From JANNFX01 sp031380225 (GTDB lineage: Bacteria; Pseudomonadota; Alphaproteobacteria; Rhizobiales; Hyphomicrobiaceae): a stretch of DNA of 9,609 bases. Positions 5,033 through 9,609 of the stretch are shown here, piece after piece. The position numbers and the translations under genes were made by a program. Under the pieces are notes generated by a model, which saw only the letters and a program-made list of their open reading frames with translations, did no database searches and was not told the DNA's origin. Positions within the stretch are counted from its first letter, which is position 1. Each line of letters begins with the position of its first letter. Location of the stretch: the NCBI GenBank assembly GCA_031380225.1, contig JANNFX010000080.1:1-9609 (forward strand), given 5' to 3'.

Positions 5033-8000
5033 ATGAAACACACATCCAATCCAGTTTTCATTCTGTTTGGTCTTGCTCTAACCGCGGTTGCGGGTTTTCC
5101 GGGCGCATCGGCCGCAGAGGACTCAGTTCGCGCTGTGAAAGTCGCGCGCGCAACCGCAATTCCGGCCTGTAACGTGTTCGTCGATAGTTCAGGAGCAGGC
5201 GGCGACGGATCGCCCGGCAAACCGCACAAAACGATTGCTGCTGCCGTCGAGGCCGCGGAATCCGGCGCAATCATCTGCGTTGCCGAGGGCACCTACGCCG
5301 AGCAACTCAAGCCCGGCGAAAAGTATTTCACGCTCGCCGGCGGATTCCAGCACGCAAAAGAATTCAAAGTACGCGATAGCGCGGCCTTCGTGTCGAAGGC
5401 CACGGGCGACGGCAGCGGATCATTCCTGCGCATCGACGATCCAGGACCCAAGGGCGATCAGCTGACCGCCATCGACGGGTTTGAGATCACCGGCTATTCG
5501 CAGGCCATTGTGCGTGAGTTCTATGAATCGCAGCGCTTTGATGTCACCAACAATCACATTCACGATAACGTCTGCACAGACAATAAACTGGCTGGCGGCG
5601 GCTTAGCCCTCAATAATGTTTCGGGAACGATCAAAGGTAACGTTTTTCGCAAGAATAGCTGCGGGCGTGGTGGTGCCGTGTTCCTAAACGACGCAACAAA
5701 TCAGAATACTGTTGCGATCGAGTACAATCTGATCGACGCCAATGCCGGCGTTGAACCGGACGCTGCACACGGCGGAGCGCTCTACCTTTTTGGAAATATA
5801 CTCAAGATCACCGGCAATTTGTTCACCAACAATACCGTGACGCAATGGGGCGGCGGGCTTTACGTCGGCGCCTTTACACCCGGGAACCAGCCGACCACCG
5901 CAACCGTGTCGCATAATATTTATCGCGGCAACCGGGCGGGCGACTCGGGCGGCGGATTTTTCTGTGATGACGGAGCAACGTGTTTCAGCGATCACGAAAT
6001 CTATGAGAAAAATTGCGGTGGCAACATTCTGGTCGACGGCGGTTCCAACGGTTCCGGTCCGACCGTTACCAAGTTCGACCATATCACCAGCGTCGGCGCG
6101 CTGACGCCCACGTGCGATGGCCCCGGTATCGGGCTTTTCGTCGACACCTACGAGCCCGTCGCGCCCGATCAGCACACGATTTCGAATGCGATCTTCTGGG
6201 GTAATGCGCCCGGCAGCGATATTGCGGTGAGTTGCGGTTCGGGGTGCAACAAGCTCAAGGTTAGTATCGATCACTCCATGGTGCAGACGAAATACGGCGA
6301 CGGCAGCATAAAGGTGAGTTTCGGGGCGGGACTCGTGCCTCCCGCTGACCCGCTGTTCGTCGCGCCTGACAAGGGTGATTTTCGTTTGAACCCGGGTAGC
6401 CCTGCAAGTGGCAAGGCGAGCGATGCCAGCGACCTGGGTGCCTCCATCAAAGGACTGGCAGAGACAAGTCCAGCTCCGCAAAAGCCGGTTGCGGCGAGCC
6501 CGGCAGCTACGCCCGAACCTGTAAAGGGCGCCGAGGTGCCCAGCCCGCCGAAGCCCATTGTCGTGGCCGAGGCGCCTCTCGAGGCCAAACCACAGGCGAC
6601 GCCCGCACCGCCGCGGATCGCAGACGATGTGACCATCAAGCAAGCCTTCGACGACGCTAAAGAGCTGGGCTCCGTCGAGGCGTGGACTGTGTTTCTCGAG
6701 AGCTATCCAACGGGGTTTCACGCCAATCTGGCGCGCGCGTACTTGAAAAAACTCAAGGGCGGTGAATCGGCGGCGGAAGCGCCTGTCGCAGCCCCCCCTG
6801 CAGCGACGCCGACTGAAGTACCGGCTAAGGCCGCGCCAGCGCCCGTCACGGCGCCGCTCGCTGCGCCAGCAGCAAAGGTAGCGGAACGTGCTGGGCCCGC
6901 TTCACCTGGCTCAGGTCCCGCCAAACCGGCCGTCGCGCGCGGCGGCGACTACATGGGTTTCCCTGAGCAGTTCAATCGCTACTACACTGACCCGGCGTGG
7001 AAACCGTCGAAAACGATCTTCGTCGCGCCCGATGGCACCGGTGATGGCACGACACGCGACACGCCGATAGCTGCGCCGGAAGCGTTCGCCGCAGCGAAGC
7101 CCGGCACCCTGATTCATTTCCTGGCGGGCGCCTACCAAGGTGGCCTCGAGTTCGCGACGGAGAACAGCGGCACCTATGACGCACCGATCGTGCTCTTCGG
7201 TGAGCGAAAGCCTGACAAGTCTCTCGCGGTTACGATCGACTGCGCCAAGGGCACGCGCCAGACCTGCTTCAATTTCGAAGGTGCCAGCTACATCGCTGTT
7301 GACGGCTTCGAATTTATCGGCGGCAAATATGGTGTCCGCGCTGTCGGCCTAGGTTTTCCGGCAAGCGGGCACTCGCGCGGCATAACTGTGCTTAACAGCA
7401 ATGGTCACGATCAGGACCGGGACCCTTATCACTCCGCCCAGGCGGATTGGGCCGTTTGGGAACGCAACATCGGGTCTGGTGCGAAAAAGGGAGATGGTCA
7501 CGGCCTCTACATCAGCGGCGGCAGCGACTGGAACATCGTCCGCTTTAATGAAACGTTTTCAAATGTGAACAGCGATTTCCAGATCAATCCCGATCCGGCC
7601 TCAAATTGCCAGGAAGTCGGCATACCATTCGCCGACCCGCGCTGTGACGCGTACGCTGGCGAAGGTGAAGGCGGCCAGGGTGCCAGCGACTACATGCTCG
7701 TCGATTCGAATTATTTTCACCACGGCACCCAGGGAGCCAACTTCACGAGTGTGCGGCGCAGTGTCATTCGCAACAACATTTTCGGGCCGCACTCGCCCAA
7801 GCACAACGTCAGCTTTTGGCAAGAGACAGACAATCCGAAGCTCGGCTCGAGCGACAACAAGATCCTCCACAACTTGTTCATCTCAACGAGCCAACGCCAC
7901 GGCATCCAGTTCAGCAACAATTCGACCCGCAACGAGTTCGCCAATAACGTCCTCTTGGGTGTTGATCTGACCGGCGGCAAGGTAGCGGCCAATCCGAAGG

Positions 8001-8296
8001 CCCTGGTGATGGAGGTCGATGGCACGGTCGGCGAGAATGTCTACCGCTCGAATTTTTATGCGTCTGGCAAGTTCGAAGGCCGCGAACCGGGCGAGGGCGA
8101 GATCGTAACGGACGAATTCTCGGCCAGCTGGTTCACGAAGTTTCCACTCGCACTGAACCACGATGCGAACGATTTCACTCCAACTGCAACGGCGCCGTTT
8201 GTGGGCAAAGGCTCACAGTCCCCTGATGCGCCTGCCGATCGCAATGGTGGCTTGCGTTCAGGCAAGGCCGATCTCGGGCCGATCGAGGTGCCGTGA
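5033..8296 (+). CDS. Exported protein with two right-handed parallel beta-helix domains
   Basis: 1087 residues. ATG 5033 is the only ATG, GTG or TTG after the in-frame stop at 5012-5014; AAAAGG at 5013-5018 is 14 bases away, a weak match. A signal peptide with cleavage near ASA/AED (27/28) starts the protein. Residues about 44-475 form a parallel beta-helix of the pectate-lyase-like superfamily: 'VFVDSSGAGGDGSPGKPHKT' opening, repeated N-x-I/F-x-x-N turns, and a 'DFRLNPGSPASG...DLGA' closure. An Ala/Pro-rich linker (476-636) carries a short helical segment (532-575). A second helix (about 637-1087) opens with 'TIFVAPDGTGDGTTRDTP', has 'GDGHGLYISGGSDWNIVRFN', and closes with 'NGGLRSGKADLGPIEV'. 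Such folds bind or cleave polysaccharides or act as surface proteins; no catalytic triad can be named from sequence. The fourth and fifth large genes are separated by 275 bases, so cotranscription is possible but unproven. Confidence 0.9.
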   Translation: MKHTSNPVFILFGLALTAVAGFPGASAAEDSVRAVKVARATAIPACNVFVDSSGAGGDGSPGKPHKTIAAAVEAAESGAIICVAEGTYAEQLKPGEKYFTLAGGFQHAKEFKVRDSAAFVSKATGDGSGSFLRIDDPGPKGDQLTAIDGFEITGYSQAIVREFYESQRFDVTNNHIHDNVCTDNKLAGGGLALNNVSGTIKGNVFRKNSCGRGGAVFLNDATNQNTVAIEYNLIDANAGVEPDAAHGGALYLFGNILKITGNLFTNNTVTQWGGGLYVGAFTPGNQPTTATVSHNIYRGNRAGDSGGGFFCDDGATCFSDHEIYEKNCGGNILVDGGSNGSGPTVTKFDHITSVGALTPTCDGPGIGLFVDTYEPVAPDQHTISNAIFWGNAPGSDIAVSCGSGCNKLKVSIDHSMVQTKYGDGSIKVSFGAGLVPPADPLFVAPDKGDFRLNPGSPASGKASDASDLGASIKGLAETSPAPQKPVAASPAATPEPVKGAEVPSPPKPIVVAEAPLEAKPQATPAPPRIADDVTIKQAFDDAKELGSVEAWTVFLESYPTGFHANLARAYLKKLKGGESAAEAPVAAPPAATPTEVPAKAAPAPVTAPLAAPAAKVAERAGPASPGSGPAKPAVARGGDYMGFPEQFNRYYTDPAWKPSKTIFVAPDGTGDGTTRDTPIAAPEAFAAAKPGTLIHFLAGAYQGGLEFATENSGTYDAPIVLFGERKPDKSLAVTIDCAKGTRQTCFNFEGASYIAVDGFEFIGGKYGVRAVGLGFPASGHSRGITVLNSNGHDQDRDPYHSAQADWAVWERNIGSGAKKGDGHGLYISGGSDWNIVRFNETFSNVNSDFQINPDPASNCQEVGIPFADPRCDAYAGEGEGGQGASDYMLVDSNYFHHGTQGANFTSVRRSVIRNNIFGPHSPKHNVSFWQETDNPKLGSSDNKILHNLFISTSQRHGIQFSNNSTRNEFANNVLLGVDLTGGKVAANPKALVMEVDGTVGENVYRSNFYASGKFEGREPGEGEIVTDEFSASWFTKFPLALNHDANDFTPTATAPFVGKGSQSPDAPADRNGGLRSGKADLGPIEVP
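6626..6757 (+). other. Helical 'FLxxYPxGFxAxLARAxLxKL' segment between the two beta-helices
   Basis: Residues 532-575 of the beta-helix protein break the Ala/Pro linker with an amphipathic two-helix segment (EAWTVFLESYPTGFHANLAR is its core). Comparable segments occur in exported or membrane-anchored caspase-like and SH3 proteins of Alphaproteobacteria, where they resemble half of a TPR-like unit. Here it probably acts as an interaction or spacer element. The family comparison is from memory. Confidence 0.5.
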
Positions 8297-8531
8297 GTGG
8301 CGGGCCCAGAACTGTTGCCAGTTGATCGTTGGTGATGCGCAAACTTTAACGCCCCAGTTGATCAAACGAGGCACACACCCGCCGTCTTTGCAAACTTCGG
8401 CGCGAGGTAGCGCTTCAGGACCTTGTTATAGTCCGATAGGGTGCTGCCCCTTCTCGCGAGGCAACGCGCGAGCGCGCAAAACAAAAAAAAGCCCGGCCGC
8501 CTCAGGGCCGGGCTGTAAATGCTTTAGTGAC
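8297..8531. other. Convergent non-coding interval
   Basis: This separates the plus-strand beta-helix gene from the minus-strand RTX gene. Apart from the terminator at 8482-8514 it holds a 10-base direct repeat, ccagttgatc (8318-8327 and 8354-8363). There is a weak 5-bp hairpin (AACTG 8310-8314 with CAGTT 8319-8323) that lacks a T-run. On the minus strand a short frame ending at 8362 reads STLSDYNKVLKRYLAPKFAK, with no credible start or ribosome site. No clear plus-strand terminator for the beta-helix gene is visible. Confidence 0.5.
8482..8514 (-). terminator. Rho-independent terminator of the RTX gene
   Basis: Read on the minus strand, a perfect 9-bp GC-rich stem (AGCCCGGCC 8490-8498 paired with GGCCGGGCT 8506-8514) with a 7-base loop is followed immediately by a run of T (complement of the A-run 8483-8490). 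It begins 17 bases after the RTX stop codon. On the plus strand no T-run follows, so it is directional. Confidence 0.92.
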
Positions 8532-9609
8532 TCACAAGATGAAATCTGCAGTGCTGAGCAGCGCGTTGTTGATCGTGTAGACGCTGAGCTGGAAGTCGGC
8601 GACGTTGTCGCCGGTGACCTCCGCCTGCACCAGGCTGTAGTTGCGCCCTGCACCATCGACTGCCTGCGTAACACGCACCTGACCAGCGGCCGTGAACGCT
8701 TGACTGCCCCTGAAATCGAAATTCTGGTTGCCCGTCGCGCCCGTGCGCTGGTTCGCATCGATCGCGGACAGGTCGATCGTATCGCCCAGGACCCATACTG
8801 AGCCGCTGCCGGGCGTGCGCTGATAACCGTCGCGTTGGAAATCCATGATGACGTCGCGCTGATTGAAGTTTCCAATCGAGTCTAGCCCGCTAAAGAACTT
8901 GAACGTGTCGGCACCAACATCACCGAACATCGTGTCGCGGCCACCGCCGCCCGAGATCTTGTCAGCGCCGCCACCGCCTCTGATGGTGTCGTTTCCGCCC
9001 AGGGACGACAGCTGGTCGCCGCCGTTGCCGCCACGGAGTTCGTTGGCATCGTCGTTGCCTATGAGAGTATCGTCGAAGGCCGAGCCGATCAGCCCTTCGA
9101 TGCTGATGAGCGTGTCGCCGCCTGCATCGTTGAACTGGGCGTTGCTGACCAAGCCCAGACGGGCCAAGGAGACGCTGACGCGCCCCGCCGAATGCTCGTA
9201 ACTCGCGAAGTCGAAGCCTGCGCCGCCGTCGATCTCGTCGCCGCCAAAACGACCTTCGATCGTGTCGTTGCCGTTATCGCCAAAAAAGGTTTCGTTGCTG
9301 GGTAGGCCCGCCCCGCTCCTACCGCGTAGAATGTCATCGAAGCGAGAGCCTCGCAGCTCCTCGATGGAAATCAAAGCATCTCCGGCGGCATCGCCGTTGG
9401 ATAGGGAAACCCCGGCCCTTACCGTGGTCAACCCTTGCGTAGCGCGGGCCATGTCGACCTCAACGCCTGTCGATGCGCTGGTATACTGCGCGACGTCATC
9501 GCCCGCGCCGCCATCGAGCGTGTCGGCGCCACCGCGTCCTTCGAGCACGTCGTGGTTGCCATGCCCTCTGAGGATATTGGCGAAGCCGTTGCCGTAGAAC
9601 TCGTCGCGG
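8532..9609 (-). CDS. RTX calcium-binding protein, type I secreted (5' partial)
   Basis: The minus-strand frame stays open to the window edge. The GTG at 9548 is an internal valine, and upstream codons read RDEFYGNGFANILRGHGNHD, still RTX repeat, so the start lies beyond 9609. About 358 residues are visible. Repeats of the GGxGxDxUx type bind Ca2+ and form a beta-roll once outside the cell. They occur in blocks separated by beta segments of the 'Y-x(5-7)-V-x-V-x-LA/MA' kind followed by 'LISIE-L-GS-FDD-L-G'. The C-terminal ~124 residues resemble the serralysin/M10 C-terminal domain: 'ADTFKF', 'VIMDFQRD', 'DTIDLSAIDAN', 'FTAAGQVRV', and the tail 'ALLSTADFIL', a typical uncleaved type I secretion signal. 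The N-terminal catalytic or adhesive part, if any, is outside the window. No ABC transporter or membrane-fusion gene is present here. Confidence 0.92.
   Translation of the reverse strand, partial: RDEFYGNGFANILRGHGNHDVLEGRGGADTLDGGAGDDVAQYTSASTGVEVDMARATQGLTTVRAGVSLSNGDAAGDALISIEELRGSRFDDILRGRSGAGLPSNETFFGDNGNDTIEGRFGGDEIDGGAGFDFASYEHSAGRVSVSLARLGLVSNAQFNDAGGDTLISIEGLIGSAFDDTLIGNDDANELRGGNGGDQLSSLGGNDTIRGGGGADKISGGGGRDTMFGDVGADTFKFFSGLDSIGNFNQRDVIMDFQRDGYQRTPGSGSVWVLGDTIDLSAIDANQRTGATGNQNFDFRGSQAFTAAGQVRVTQAVDGAGRNYSLVQAEVTGDNVADFQLSVYTINNALLSTADFIL
8898..9609 (-). repeat. RTX nonapeptide repeat blocks
   Basis: Roughly 13-15 nonapeptide-like units are recognisable, for example GRGGADTLD, GGAGDDVAQ, GDNGNDTIE, GGNGGDQLS, GGGGADKIS and GDVGADTFK. 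Two larger units repeat about 88-95 residues apart: DALISIEELRGSRFDDILRG at 9321-9380 and DTLISIEGLIGSAFDDTLIG at 9057-9116. Some units, such as GNDDANELR, are degenerate and may bind calcium poorly. Confidence 0.88.

Noticed and set aside
5684..6721. 345-codon open frame on the minus strand
   Set aside because: It lies wholly inside the beta-helix gene, its product is Arg/Val/Gly-rich without domain features, and the plus-strand frame has a signal peptide and clear fold. It is a shadow of GC-biased codon use.
8163..8801. 212-codon plus-strand frame running from the beta-helix gene into the RTX gene
   Set aside because: It crosses the strong minus-strand terminator and overlaps two well-supported genes; no ribosome site or domain.
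8863..9597. Plus-strand Pro/Ser-rich frames opposite the RTX gene
   Set aside because: The complement of Gly/Asp-rich RTX codons naturally gives Pro/Ser-rich open frames; no independent evidence of coding.

Overview
The base composition is moderately high in GC. The window is packed with exported proteins of types common in Alphaproteobacteria: a YARHG-like plus bacterial SH3 protein, a secreted parallel beta-helix protein with the Ala/Pro-rich linker and 'FLxxYPxGFxAxLARAxLxKL' helical segment often seen in Hyphomicrobiales (Rhizobiales), and an RTX protein with a type I secretion tail. I infer a Hyphomicrobiales-like alphaproteobacterium. That rests on family resemblance only; the window has no rRNA, tRNA or housekeeping gene.

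Layout. The left edge lies inside a large plus-strand gene (1-2787, 5' end missing). It encodes three DUF11-like beta-sandwich repeats followed by an array of ten short cysteine modules joined by proline-rich linkers. Close behind, on the same strand, come a small cysteine-rich exported protein (2881-3396), a YARHG-like/SH3 exported protein (3410-4099) and an unrecognised exported protein (4131-4757). The gaps of 93, 13 and 31 bases suggest an operon. A 275-base interval follows and contains a possible 40-residue ORF (4788-4910) with its own ribosome binding site. Next is a 1087-residue exported protein built from two parallel beta-helices (5033-8296). A convergent non-coding interval holds a clear intrinsic terminator for the minus strand. 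The right edge lies inside the 3' half of an RTX/type I-secreted protein on the minus strand (8532-9609, 5' end missing).

How the genes may work together. Every confidently called product appears to leave the cytoplasm, by a signal peptide or by type I secretion, and none looks like a cytoplasmic enzyme. The first gene and the small gene behind it share a recognisable cysteine motif (CGxGYxxxDTPxKYGxxC), which links them beyond simple adjacency. The most economical reading is a locus for an uncharacterised disulfide-rich cell-surface or extracellular assembly, with the double beta-helix protein as a possible carbohydrate- or surface-binding partner. That functional reading is inference; the repeat architecture and the shared motif are visible directly.

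No mobile element, CRISPR array, tRNA, rRNA or riboswitch was found.
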